From Chrysomallon squamiferum (taxonomy: Eukaryota > Mollusca > Gastropoda > Neomphalida > Peltospiridae), in the NCBI GenBank assembly GCA_012295275.1, contig CM022670.1, positions 31,122,438 through 31,186,437 on the forward strand: DNA of 64,000 nucleotides. Direction: 5' to 3'. Shown piece after piece: positions 1-12,840 of the stretch. How positions within the stretch are numbered: the first letter of the stretch is position 1; the number at the start of each line of letters is the position of its first letter. The notes beneath the pieces are model-generated. The model saw only the letters and a list, made by a program, of their open reading frames with translations. It had not been told where the DNA came from and ran no database searches. Position numbers and translations under genes: made by a program.

Positions 1-322
1 ATAAAAAATATTATAATACATACATACAAATATGCGGTCATCTAAGCAAACATATATACAAGTACGTACATACAAATATGCATACTTACTTACCTGGACC
101 CATACATACAAACACATAGACACATACAGGCATGCACATACAGACGCGCATACATACGTACATACACAAAGACACTCATGTACACATACACTTATATATG
201 TATATGTATGTTAACACAATTTAAATACATTTTACAAAACCAGTTTATTTCGTTACATGCTCTTTTATTTTATTTTTATACAATATTTGTCATTTATAAA
301 TACATTTTTCTTATTTAAAAAA

Positions 323-465
323 CGTTACAAAAAATGGGGTTCTTTTTTGGTGGCTGGAACAGATTAAAGGTATTTCAGTTAATTACAGTTGGGAACATTG
401 ATTTGATTTACGAGTAAATTGAGTTACGAGCTCGGTCACGGATTAAACTCGTAAGTCAAGGCTGG
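323..465 (+). mobile_element. Terminal fragment of a Tigger/pogo-like DNA transposon
   Basis: The stretch contains a spaced 'TTACGAG...GAGTTACGAGCTCGG' pattern (about 407-437) and ends near 'AAACTCGTAAGTCAAGG'. A related 'GAGTTGCGAG...GAGTTACGAGCGAG' pattern is present on the minus strand at 1013-1044, at the other side of a transposase remnant. From memory, ends with repeated 'CTCGTAACTCAA' words belong to a widespread Tigger-like family in animals. The exact family and true terminus were not checked by alignment. Confidence 0.45.
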
Positions 466-469
466 CTGT

Positions 470-582
470 GTGTGCGTGTGTGTGTATTTGTACATATACA
501 TATATATACACACACACACATACATACATATATATATATGTGTGTGTGTGTGTATGTGTGTGTACAAATATATATATACACA
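470..582. repeat. Compound GT/TA/CA/TG microsatellite
   Basis: Alternating purine-pyrimidine tract of GT, CATA, TATA and TG runs. It sits exactly at the junction between the two oppositely oriented transposon fragments, so it may mark where they were joined. Confidence 0.85.
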
Positions 583-629
583 TAAAAGAGCATGTAAAGA
601 AATAAACTGGTTTTGTAAAGTGTATTTAT

Positions 630-850
630 CTTGGAGATCAGATAAATTGGGTTAACGCCTTTGGCTGGATTTGTAGCCTTTATCAACACCTGCTTCAGTA
701 TGGTACATATCGCAGAAGTACTATGCTTCTACTGCCTAGCCAAGCTGACTACAAGCATACTTTTTCTATGATTTCATGCTTTATTTCAATGAACATCATC
801 CGATTCTTCTTCTCAGCACTGTCCTTTGCACTCACTGTCTTAGGATCCAT
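630..850 (-). pseudogene. Tigger/pogo-like transposase, broken N-terminal remnant
   Basis: Read on the minus strand, an ATG at 850 opens a frame beginning MDPKTVSAKDSAEKKNRMM and running to a stop at about 749. A shifted frame then reads 'SLARQ', an in-frame stop, 'STSAICTILKQ' and 'IKATNPAKGV' down to about 630. From family knowledge, 'KKxRMMxIExKxEIIEK' followed by 'LARQ...STSxICTILKQ' is the N-terminal helix-turn-helix (CENP-B/Jerky/Tigger type) that binds the transposon ends. Only about 70 codons remain. The DDE catalytic domain is absent, and at least one frameshift and one stop disable it. A CENP-B-like host gene is unlikely because of the damage and the flanking inverted motifs. Confidence 0.7.
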
Positions 851-1044
851 GGTCAAAAAAAAAATTGGCAAAAAACTGCACAAAATGCGAGCACAACACA
901 ACAGAGATGCTTCAACGGCGATAACCACGTAATGTAAACGAGTGAGACGCGGGATGCTGTGCGGATGTTGTATTGTTCGTTGCGCCAGCTATCGGCGGCG
1001 TATGTGAAGCTCGCTCGTAACTCAGATTCTGGCTCGCAACTCAT
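851..1044 (-). mobile_element. 5' end and leader of the Tigger-like element
   Basis: Lies directly upstream, on the minus strand, of the transposase remnant's ATG. It is richer in CpG than the surrounding AT-rich DNA and ends at 1013-1044 with the 'GCGAG...GAGTTACGAG' pattern seen inverted near 407-437. It probably carried the element's terminal repeat and promoter. Confidence 0.5.
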
Positions 1045-3280
1045 TGCATATATATTTATGTATGTATGTATTTAAAAATTATAGGATGCACTGGCAGGGG
1101 AAATTCTTTTATTAGTAAAAACATTAATTATTTTCTAATTTTATCTCTAGAGATTCGAGTTGACTTAAAACTGATCATTGTAATATTTATTGCAGTGTGT
1201 TTTGGTCCTTTGTCTATATATTTATTATTTTGTTATCATATTTTAAAAACATTTATTTGCCTTCATAAAAGCTTTTAAAACAATATACAAAAGCGTTGAG
1301 ACATGTTTACATTTCTAGAATAAAGCAGTACATTTCGAACAATTTAAACATTAAACAAAAAAAGTAACATTTAAAAAAATAAAATAAAATAAAAAATCAT
1401 TCCATAAAATTCGTACAAAATGATATATTCTTTGAAAACATTTTAAATATTTCCGTTCCTTTTATTGAATTAAATCCTTTGGATTCAGTTTTGAACCGAG
1501 AATGGGCGTTTGCTTTTGGGGATTATTTCAAAATGATATATGACCAGATAGGTTAAAATGTTTGGCGACAGGAATGTCAACTGTATGGCTAATATCGTAT
1601 TTGTGACAAACAGTTTTAACTCGTAACATAATTTGTCTTTGGCCAACACACTGGGTTTTTTTTCTCCATAAGTTGCATGTTTTCAAATATACAACATTTT
1701 TGGAATCCCAGTCTAGGTTAGTTCGGATTTAATATTCACTTTTTGTTTTTTCACTTTTGAACGTAGACTGAGATTTTATTATGATCTGAAGGCTGCATTT
1801 TTCAAACTGCATACCTGTGTAAATTGTTACATCAAAAAAATCTACAGTTTGGTTTTAAATTTCCAAAATTTCCAAAATTAGTGTATCAATGGGAGTAACT
1901 AAAATGTTCTAGTCTGAGATTCAAATCGTGATGCTACACATAAATGTATGTCAATGTATGTATGTGTGTATATATGTATATATGTGAATGTATGTATGTG
2001 TGTATTTATGTATGTATGTATGAATGTACGTATGTATGTATGTATGTATGTATATACGTACGTACGTTTATATAGTGGATCTGTCAAAAACAAGTTTCAC
2101 TTGGGACCAACCAGATTTGCGGTTTATAAAGATTAAAATGACATGAAATTGGAGTATGTTTTTCTTTTTATGAATGTTAAACGTCTATCGAGTGTCACAT
2201 GTCCATTCAGATGTTTTGTTTTGATTTTTTACAGTGTAGGTGTCCAAGTTTTAAAATGTCAAATACTGTCTGTTTTGTTTCCATTTCATCCAGCGATGAT
2301 ATGAACATACGTTGCGATCGGCCAGTATTATTTTCATCAGTTATATTTATTAATAAATCATGCGACCAACTACATGAGTAGCTGCAAAAATGCATTGTTT
2401 TGCTGTTGCGAGAGAGACTGACAATAAAGATAGTTCTTTTAAGTCCAGATTAACATAATGACTGTACAGAATCACATGAACAGTAAAGATTACAATTAAC
2501 ACGTGAACGTAAGTAGAGGTCCGAGGCAGGAGAAAGCAGGCTGCAAGTAATAGTAAACAAACATAAGAATAAAACTTTTGTTAAGCAGTTTGATCACTTA
2601 TGGCTTCAGTGTCTATGCAATATTTTGTAAAATGCCCATTTTATTATAAACAGAATATCGACGAATGCATGTAGATGGTTAATTTTATGTTTGTGAATAT
2701 GCCTGGTGTTGTCTCATTTCGCCTTTACAAAATCTCACTTCGCCCTTGATGTATCCAGAGGGAGAATTAACTTCTCCCTATTTTCCCTAGCCCAGCGTAA
2801 ACCCTGCATAGCTAAATCTTTCTGTTTACACAGTTTATTTGACTAAAATTCTTCTATTAATTTTGCTATAGAAAGTTCGATATGTTGCTATTAGTTAGGT
2901 CGTTCTGTCATCACGATTTATTCAACAAAATGTGCGCCATACGTATTTATGAAGACTTTCGCTCTTGACACTAAATCTAAATGAGAGAATTAATTCAGTT
3001 AGGTATCAACACATTCTAATAATAATCTTGATGAAGTATGACATCTTTATTGCAAATTGCCGCTGTTGTTTAAGAAGTGATTGTAATTTCAAAATTGTAA
3101 AATTGTGTGCCAGTGTTGACAAAACTAATTACTATACAATCTGTTGTTGCTGTGTTTTTTTTTGTTTTTTTTTGGTTGTTGTTTTTTTTATCTGGAATTT
3201 ACACCCGAAATCCGAAGCAGAAAGTAATATGACTTTATTATCATAAACTATAGTAAAGGCCTAGTTTTACAGATTCCAGT
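1045..3280. other. Intergenic, AT-rich, no gene seen
   Basis: Apart from the TATG tract at 1945-2070, I see only AT-rich single-copy-looking sequence. Short open frames (for example 2207-2395 and 2965-3246) are not supported by composition, splice context or recognisable motifs. Confidence 0.6.
1945..2070. repeat. TATG tetranucleotide microsatellite
   Basis: Imperfect TATG/TGTA units with a few GT and TA interruptions. Both strands are open through it only because the repeat lacks stop codons. Confidence 0.9.
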
Positions 3281-3317
3281 GTGTGTATGTGAGTGTGTGT
3301 GTGTGTGTGTGTGTGTG
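3281..3317. repeat. GT microsatellite
   Basis: GT dinucleotide run with two early interruptions, in otherwise unremarkable AT-rich DNA. Confidence 0.9.
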
Positions 3318-4971
3318 GACAATTTTTTATATGTTATGAATGAATATGCAATGATATGTAATAATTAAACACAACTGGGAGTACAGTGTCCTGCACACAC
3401 AATGATTAATGTGTGATTTTGAACATGTCCTTTTTGGGCGCGCATATTAAAAATAAAATATCTGGGGGTCCTCGAAAGCATTTTATCTTTTTTAACTGCG
3501 AATATATATATTTATGTAACTGGCCTGCGATTAATATTTATTTATTTGAATGCTTCAGGCGGTAACGGGCAATATATTTTTCTTGATACATCAACAGGTA
3601 CAATAACAATAAAAAAGAGAATTACTGCAGCCTGCAGAGTTGAAGAATAGTTGTTTATTTGCTGATTCATTTGTCTAAAACTGAAATAGAAAAACAGAAG
3701 AAAGAAATAGGCTTGTATTAAAATATATAGATGTACAGGTATATTTACCTGTATGTACATGTATTATTTGATTTGCATCTTTAATTAATAGAATAATAAT
3801 GAAATAAACTGGAATGCTAAAACAGAGAAAAACTATTTTATTTATTTTAAATTATATTTATCTCAATATAATGCTGAGGTAATATTTTTTGTATTTGAGT
3901 CTTTTACTGTTCGAATTTGCTTGAATTCTGTTTTAGAAATCCAACGAAAATATGAAATGTATTCATAAACATATATTCAAACATAATCATTACTGTCATC
4001 AAATACCAAACACATTAAACATTATGACTAATTTTTTTTTATATAAACATACGTTTCCAATAACCTTCAGAAAAAATGAAAATGTTTTATTTGTAATACT
4101 GAAAGTGTATTTACAACAGTAACAAACAAAAAGGTCTATGTGCTGAGCATTTTAAAATAATGTTTAATTAGTAATCTGATTTTACTGGTGTAGTCTGCAT
4201 TTATAAATTTATACCATTTGTACTAAGGTATTTACATTTAATATTTATTTAATTTTAAATTTTTGACAGGGCACTGTACTTTAGAAACCGGGATATTTAT
4301 ATATGTATGTGTGTATGTGTGTGTGTGTGTTATGCAGTTGCTCAGAAATATTCTGATGAATTATGATTTTATGACCTTTTATTATAACATTCGGAAAGAT
4401 TTTGGAACCATATATAATATTATTTATCAGATTTTACAACATACCTAGCCTTTTCTTGAATAATTGATATTCTTTTCTATATGTTATAAGCCAAATATGC
4501 TAATTTCTATTGCTATTTTGAGAAGTAGAATAAAAGCAATAAAGACTAAAATGAGATTTATTATTTTCTGTGGCTCAGTATTAAAACAGCTGTTTAGAAT
4601 ACAATGTTTATTAAAATATCCATTTACAATATATATACCTAGAAAATAACACAAATGTTCTCGAAACATTGTTCTTTTTCATTTCAGTGTAAAATTTGTC
4701 TAATAGATTGAGAAATATTTTCGCTTCAAACTGAGTCTGATGTATGTAGGTTTTTCCTCGAAAATATAAAATATTCCGATGTTGAGCAAAGATAAAGTAT
4801 ATGTATATAACATTTGTCCAAAGGCTTAGCCATAAACTGACACTGAGTAGTCCAAGGTTAAATTCTAGCATTTTATCTTTTATCGTTAAATACAAAGGAC
4901 ACGATAAACGGATAATAAACGGTAGGACATCAGAAAAAAATTAAATAAATAAAACAGAAAATAACAATAAC

Positions 4972-5007
<36 letters not shown>

Positions 5008-5789
5008 AATAAATAAACCACAAAAAACAAAACAGCAACAAAAAAAACAAAACAAATAATAATATAAATAAATAAAATATGCTTCACACCTATTAAAAGT
5101 GTCTCGTTAGACAAATAATAATTTATTATTATTATTATTTCACTTCGTAAATATTTTTCGTAGTTTTAATTTTTCATTCCTTTAATAAACACACACACAC
5201 ACAACAAAAAACAGCGTCTGATAACCTTCTAAATGTTACTTAAAGGATCAAATACCTACTTTTCTGATTCGTATGTCACATGTTTGTGTTTCCGAGTGAT
5301 AATCGGCACTTCGTCTTTGTATCACAAGTGCTAAAAAACATATTAGCCAGTTTGTGGTTAGAAGGTCAAACGGGAATCTAGGCCAGAATCTGCACGTACT
5401 GTTTTTCTTTTTGAAATGTCAATAATTCAGAGATATTGGTAAAAAAAGCCCTGATATCTCCTTCACTGATTATTTCATTTCGGTTGATAACCAATATGTC
5501 CATGTGCGTTTTTATATGTAAGTTTATCTTGGTATTTGTATGCATGTTTGTGTACGTATGTGTATGTGAATTTCTGTATATTGTTTCTGTCTACATTAAG
5601 ATACATGCATACATCCGTACATACATACATACATCGTCTACAAACAGACAATACAGGCAAATACAGACAAATACAGACAAACACAGATACGCACAGATAC
5701 ACACATTACGTCTTACAGAAAATAAAATAAAAAATATATCAAAATATAAAAAGTTCAAAAAACCGATAATAATTTAATATAATTAGGCG
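3318..5789. other. Intergenic, AT-rich, no gene seen
   Basis: AT-rich sequence with an AAT/AAAT tract near 4970-5010, a mixed GTAT/CATA tract near 5510-5640 and ACAGATA-like words near 5640-5705. Open frames here are either repeat-driven or short and without recognisable domains. Confidence 0.55.
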
Positions 5790-5793
5790 ATTT

Positions 5794-6488
5794 AAGCATC
5801 AAATCGGAAAGGTATATCGAGTATAACAATAACAAAAAAAAAAAAAATACATAGATATCGACAATGACATGACAACAGCCATGAAAAATGAAATTTATAT
5901 AAAAAATATATTTTTTTTATAATATTAAAAAAAAATCAAATGACACAATAAATAATCTGAACACAAAGGCACAAACTCCACTATACATCGCACGTTAAAA
6001 ACAACATAGAGATACTTCACAGTTAAATATACAACACATATGTTCTTCGTAATTAAACAAGATATATATACTTCACATTTAAACAAACAACATATGCATA
6101 CTTTACATTCAAACAAACAATATATACATATTTCGTATTTAAACTTTAAACATACAACATATACATACTTCATATTTAAATATACAACGTACATATTTCA
6201 TATTTAAACATACAATATGTACCTACTTGATATTTAAAGAAACCACATATACACATTGCATAATTAAACAACGACATATACATACTTCATATTTAAACAC
6301 ACAAGATATACAGTCTTCGTATTTAAACATACAACATATTCATACTTCAAATTTAAACAACGCATGGCTTAATCGGCCTCAATCTTGCTGTTTTATTAGC
6401 TCCATAAATAATATATTTGTATGATTCGCTGGTTTAATTACCGGAATGGATATTTCAAGCATCACATCGGAAAGGTTTATCGAGTATA
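5794..6488. repeat. 32-bp direct repeats bracketing a minisatellite
   Basis: The 32 bases at 5794-5825 recur in the same orientation at 6457-6488 with two mismatches. Both begin AAGCATCA and end TATCGAGTATA. The 30-bp minisatellite lies between them. The arrangement could be a local duplication that trapped or seeded the repeat array, or the ends of one repeat family unit. Confidence 0.8.
5981..6361. repeat. Degenerate minisatellite, about 30-bp unit, about 12 copies
   Basis: Units follow the pattern 'CTTCATATTTAAACATACAA' plus about ten more bases ending in CATA. Most copies are 28-30 bp and one is expanded to about 37 bp. Because 30 is a multiple of three, the minus strand stays open and gives a Tyr/Val/Cys-rich periodic peptide; I regard this as a by-product of the repeat, not a gene. 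Confidence 0.85.
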
Positions 6489-7650
6489 AATCAAGCTGCC
6501 TGATTCACAGACAAAACATTTAAAATAGAAAATGCTTACATTTCGCTAAAGGAGTCTTAACTGTTTCCACAACAGTTTTGATATACTGTTGTAAACATTA
6601 GGGAAGAACAGAGGAGAACAAAAAAATCAATTTTTAAATCTTTGGAATTTGATATTATAAAAAATGTACTTATGTTTAGTTTTTTAATATCATAGAAGGA
6701 CTTTTAATATATGCAATCCACTTTCAGCTAAATATATCTACAATTACTGTTAAGTTTCTTCAACTGATGACTTTTACTGTTTCTGTGTTAAGTACAACTT
6801 AAAATTTAAATAATAAATTTCCTTACGTTATGATATGGTAAAAAACGAATGATATAATTAAAATCAGAATAAAAAAATGACAGAACATAAACTGAATATC
6901 GAATAATAAATTTAAGAAAGCAAAAATTAAAGAAAAACAGAACGAATGCAAATAACAACAACGACAAAAAAAACAACAACAACAACAATAATAATAATAA
7001 TAATAATAATAAAAAACAACAACGACAACAAATAAATAAAATAAAGTAAGTGAGCTGTTTTTATTCATTAATCATAGTGCATATCAGAAAGTTAAATGGA
7101 AGAAATTCGTGGTAAGAAATATATTTGAAACTTAGATCTAGTAACTGGAGACCAGCAAGGATAATCATGATGAACAAAATCGAAACAGTTATTTCCCTTT
7201 AGTTACAGTAACGATCACCATTAAAAACAGAAATAACTAACTAAATAAATGGAATTAGAAAAAATGTATATTCAGTAGTTTATTACTTAATCCATGATCA
7301 AATCAGTGAATTAATCCGTTATGTCATTCAGACACTACTAATTTATTGACACTCAGTCTAGTCAGTAGAAAATAGATGGTAAAAAATCTCAAACGAGAAA
7401 TCTGCGCTTAAATTTTTTATTATTTTAATTTTTAATTTTTTAGAGATAAAAGCTTGTCACTGTTATAATGTTGATTTCGAGCTGGTCGTAGACGCTGTAT
7501 GTTGACGGTCAATTCACATTGAAGCTGTTAATGAGCCGTTTCCTGCACCACGGGATTGATTTGTAAAAGTTTGAGCTGTCCTGTCCTGTTAATCAAAGTG
7601 GTCATTGGTTTCTTGTTACAATGTTGATGTAATGATGACGATGATTCATG
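6489..7650. other. Intergenic, AT-rich, no gene seen
   Basis: AT-rich DNA with an AAC/AAT triplet patch near 6955-7030 that creates open minus-strand frames of low complexity. No splice-bounded coding block or recognisable motif seen. Confidence 0.55.
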
Positions 7651-7673
7651 ATTATTATTATTATTACTATTAC

Positions 7674-7742
<69 letters not shown>
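7651..7742. repeat. ATT trinucleotide microsatellite
   Basis: About 30 ATT units with two early ACT interruptions. The minus strand would read poly-Asn, an artefact of the repeat. Confidence 0.95.
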
Positions 7743-7743
<1 letters not shown>

Positions 7744-10530
7744 AATGTTCCGTATAAAATATATATAGATTATTCGCTGTTTTAACAACTACGTAACATT
7801 TTTCCTCGTTAATATTGTAGGGTCCCATGATGGCTAGTAATACATCAGGGTTCATTGCGTATAAAATCATGTTTCCAATTTGGCCAGTATAAACGATTTA
7901 ATGACATTTTCTTGTACACTACATGATTGATGACAAACCATTATTTGAATATTTTAGATAGTTTAGTATTAACTTCAGGCATTTTAGAAAATTCAGTATT
8001 AGAGGAATTCTGTTATATTTTTTATTAACTGTGATAATTTCAGTCGGTTTCAGAATAACTAGGATTCTCTTGGAATTTTAGCACTGGACAAACTCTCAGG
8101 AAATCTATATGTGGCGTTAAATTAATGACGTCATTCTGCCTGTTCTTAAGGATCAATAATAAAAAAATAATAATAATACAAAATAATGATACATATATAT
8201 ATAATTTTAAAAAGTCAAATTCTCGGGTTCATTGTTACATGTAATAAACATATTTTTTATTTAAATTATACATTAGAGATTCACACAGATATACTATGAA
8301 GTAATCGAATCTAAATTTCAAACTGAAGAAGAGGTCAATAGAAAGTTAGAATTTAAGCAACAAAGAAAGAAAGGATAAGAGTAAATTTACTTAAATTTTG
8401 AAAGGGAGAAAAACTAAATTAAAAGAAAGAATGAAAGAAAAATATTGAATAATAAAGTAAGAAAGAAAATAATGATAAAATAAAGAAGGAAAGAAAAATA
8501 ACAAAGAAAAAAATAATTAGAAGAAAAAAAAAAGAAAGAAAGAGAAAGACACAGGAAAAGAAATAATTATAGATAAAAGCATTTCAGTTTCCAAAAATAG
8601 CTCTTCCTACATCGTTTTCACGTGAAATATTTTTGTTTCTCTTATCATTAGATTTCCCAGCCTTATTAAAGCTTAAACATAACATTATATCAGAAGAAAG
8701 AATGGGCCTGTTTTTTTAAGAACCATAATTAACAGTTACTCGAGCCATACATAATTAACTATTAATAATAAGTGGAATACCAGCATTAGACAGCCAGCGA
8801 TATATTCAACTAAAGACGTTTCATTATAGGTAGAATAACAGATCACGTATATACATTGAAATATATAAGCGTGGGTGAGGATATGAGTAATTTTCAGTAT
8901 CTGTCTATCAGATCGTGACTAAGCATGTCTGTAGCACACTGATATTGTCCGAAAGTTCTCTCCAGTACAAGGCAGATCACAGCTATTGTCTAGGAGAACG
9001 TATTTGTGTCAGATGTATTCAGCTGTTCCCTGAGGTATGCCAGTAGCCGTTAAAGGGCTTTCAAAGTGTAGTTCAAAGAGTCTGAGATGCAATGGCTGCT
9101 GGTCAAGTAACGTTAATGTCGAATAAAGATTCTGCTTTATTTTAGACTCAAAATTAATGTTTTTGATAATGTTCCAGCCTTATTATTATTTTCACCATCA
9201 AAGCGGAAATCTTATGAAGGTGAGCTTTGAAACACTCACATTCAATTTATTAATTGGTGTCTTGTAGATTGAAGCCGATGAGATAAATCCTGTGATGGTA
9301 TTTATTCCTGGTGGAGGATACCCTTTTTAAATTATGATTATTTATGATTTCATGATAGCTTTTTTTTTTTTTTTTTTTGTCCGGACAATAGGTTATAGAC
9401 TACAAGTATTAGGTTGTTGATTAAGATAAAAGTGCTTGTATATATTTATATATATATATGGATGTATGGAAATCTACACGTACATGAAAGAAAATATAAA
9501 TAGTAAAAACAATATAGTCAACATTTATTTTGCTATGATGTGTGTTAATATATGTGTATTTCTCTTTGCATGTGTTCCTCTATAGTGTCGCTTCGGGGGA
9601 CTTGTTTTTACTTACTGTTGGGTCTTACACTCTGTGGATGTATAAACATATCAGATTGTTAGGAATGAAACATTATTTCCCATGAGACAGGTATTTCTCT
9701 TGCAAATCAGTAGTCATTATTTTCTACTGCTATTAAAATCTCGATTTACTAATAAATATTTCAGGATTTTTGTCCACTGGAGACAGTTCAGACCTTGGAA
9801 AACTGAGTCAAGTGGCTGCGATTCAGTTTGGAAAAAATACTTTCAGTTTCTGATCGACAGCACCTTTTTAGGTCAACAGAGTTAAAACATACGAAATCAC
9901 AATAGCAACTGAAATACAGGAACACAAAAAAAAAAACACACACACATTTAGTTAGACTATATTTGTACTCTCTGACGCCTGATGATAAATAATTACTGAC
10001 AGTCAAACTGGAAATTTGAATATGTAGGTTTTTTTAAAGTCATTGGCGATTGAAACCTGTGGTATTCAGTATGCCACTAATAAAAGCTGTAAAATGCTGT
10101 TAATATGGCAGGAATGATTGTGCTGGGTTTGTTGCTTGTCTAAGATACAAATCTCGAGATGCTCTGAGCTAGAAAAATGATAGATTTCATTCACCTATTG
10201 AAATGTTTCCAGTAGTTTATATTTGGTATTCCAGTAGTTTATATCTGGAGTGAAATCTTTCAAACTTTCCCCAATTCAAATTTATAGCGTAATCTAATTT
10301 ATCTTCATAGCATAGTTCCTCAGAATTCCAACAGTTTAATTTCGTATAATCTTCAATAATATGATTCAAGGTTGTACATTACGAGTGGCCAGAGGGAAGA
10401 TAGATAATATATATATCTTTAGTACGACGAATTTGCTTGTTAGATAAAGGTTGAAGTACTTTGGGTGTTTTCAATGTCAGTCACACAGTTATGAACCCAC
10501 AACACATGTGTAAATAAACTAATACACACA
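7743..10530. other. Intergenic; includes a purine-rich tract
   Basis: A strand-biased A/G-rich stretch lies at about 8320-8575 (GAAA and GAAAGA words). A T run lies at about 9360-9379. Around 9765-9885 an acceptor-like CAG precedes a short open, less AT-rich block, but no partner exon could be named. Nothing else supports a gene. Confidence 0.5.
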
Positions 10531-10780
10531 TATAAACTTACATTCATACACACATATCTACAAATACATACATAGATACATACATTCATACATACATATA
10601 TAAATACATACATACACACCCATGCATACACACATTCATACATACATACACAAAGATACATACATACATACACACATAATATACACATACATATGTACAT
10701 ACATACACACATATATACATGCATACATACACACATACACACACGTGCGTACACACATACATACATACACACACATACAA
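10531..10780. repeat. Long imperfect CATA/CACA microsatellite
   Basis: About 250 bp of CATA, CACA and TACA units. Overlapping open frames on both strands give Tyr/Val/Cys or His/Thr-rich peptides typical of this repeat and are not genes. Confidence 0.9.
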
Positions 10781-11400
10781 GTATTTGAGAAGAACACGGA
10801 TTAAATAAGAACAACATTACTACATCACGACGTTATACTGAACTGTCGATTAACATTAAGAATTATATCATTTTCAGCAAGCCTAATGGTCTATAGAGAA
10901 ATAATTATGTTAATATCAGGCTATAACAGATTGATCCTGAAATGTTTTCACAGACATATAATTCATCTCTTTATGTAGTTTAATAATTCTTAATATACTT
11001 ATCTCAATATATATAATATATATAATATAATAATGCCTGCACATAATTACCTCATTATAAACACTATTATGGCATGTGGTCTCCGTAGTCAGTGATATTA
11101 TAGTGATATGTAAATAAACGTCAGTATAGTGATATGTGAATAAATATTAGTCGTTTTTACAACCATTCTTTCTGCAGAGCTTTTTAGCACAACTTTCTGG
11201 TCAGTAACATTAACTAAAAATGTTATTTACATATTTAATTACTGTGAATACCTATCTACTTAACCGTCATTTGTATCTGATTTAGGCTCTGAAAAGAGAA
11301 GCTTTTAATGTGAACAAAAAGTGAACTTCTAAATAAACAGATAAATAATTATTTTATTTTATTATTAATATATTTATTTGGCTGTCATTTTTGTAATTAA

Positions 11401-11859
<459 letters not shown>

Positions 11860-11930
11860 CATCCATCTATCCATCCATCCATCCATCCATTCATACATAC
11901 ATACATACATACATACATACATACACACAC
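11860..11930. repeat. CATC then CATA tetranucleotide microsatellite
   Basis: ATCC units change abruptly into CATA units, a compound tract. Confidence 0.92.
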
Positions 11931-12369
11931 ATATAAATTCAAAAACATGCACACTGACATGATACAAAAGTGAACCGAAATCAGCAGAAGATGATAACGC
12001 GATAATAGCTAGACATAAAGATAAGCAGACATATTCGTTTTGTCTATTAGATCAACTAGAAAACCATCATTCGAGAACCTAGGTGTCCCAAGAATATTAA
12101 TTAAGAACGACACTATCATACATTATTAGTCGCCTGTGTATTATGAATTTGCCTTAATAAGATGATGAAGTCATCATGACGGGGGAGTTTTTCTTAATTA
12201 CTCAGAAGTATTAATAGCTATTTCGTGATGTCAAGTAAAGAAGCACTAATTGAAAATACGATCTTCTAATCAATATTCTCTATGAGAGCGTGGGTAAAAC
12301 TGTAACGAAAAAATATTTGTTTAATGCCACCTTAACGTATTTCTTTCAGTTTCACTGATATCAGCAGCC

Positions 12370-12372
<3 letters not shown>

Positions 12373-12451
<79 letters not shown>

Positions 12452-12472
12452 AATAATAACAACAACAACAAC

Positions 12473-12505
<33 letters not shown>

Positions 12506-12515
12506 TATGATCATG
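12373..12515. repeat. Compound TC then AAC/AAT microsatellite
   Basis: A TC run of 76 bp is followed almost directly by AAC and AAT triplets. The minus-strand open frame here is a repeat artefact. Confidence 0.95.
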
Positions 12516-12577
12516 ATAAATGATGACGATGATGACAGTATAATATAAAATAAAATAAAATAAAGTAAAATACAGTT

Positions 12578-12840
12578 TGAGGATCCCTTATTCCGAAATT
12601 TCCGAAAACCGAAACCTTTCTTGTGCAGCAAATAGTTTTCAGATGGTTTAGTGTATACATTTTATTTCATGCACAAAAGTTTTTAAAATATTGTATGAAA
12701 AATGAACATACTAGCAGTATATCTGTTTAAGGTGTATATGAAATTTATTTTGTGTTTAGATCATATTCTTCTTTTATTCTAAAGTCTGAAAAATCCAGAA
12801 ATCCGAAACATTTTTGGTTCCAAGTATTCGCCTACATCTA
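12578..12840. mobile_element. Tigger/pogo-type MITE-like fragment
   Basis: One side has 'CCCTTATTCCGAAATTTCCG' and 'AAAACCGAAACC'. The other has 'AATCCAGAAATCCGAAACA' followed by 'TTGGTTCCAAGTATTCG'. From memory, these words and their order match a short non-autonomous Tigger-type repeat widely dispersed in animal genomes. There is no coding sequence inside. The family name and the ends need a repeat-library search. Confidence 0.5.

Larger units (their letters stand above)
222..628. repeat. Inverted repeat, two 47-bp arms (222-268 and 582-628)
   Basis: The arm at 222-268 is the reverse complement of 582-628 at 45 of 47 positions by my hand alignment. Between the arms are a transposon end fragment read on the plus strand and a GT/TA/CA microsatellite. 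The right arm continues into the minus-strand transposase remnant, so the same element sequence occurs twice in opposite orientation. This fits two overlapping element fragments, or one element partly inverted. Confidence 0.8.

Noticed and set aside
9765-9885. Possible terminal exon after an acceptor-like TTTCAG
   Set aside because: Two frames are open, neither has a domain, and no donor partner was found.
10440-10817. Tyr/Val/Cys-rich 125-codon frame resembling a membrane or cysteine-rich protein
   Set aside because: Entirely produced by CATA/CACA repeats. The same class of artefact occurs at 1-214, 456-690, 1899-2136 and 24673-24958.
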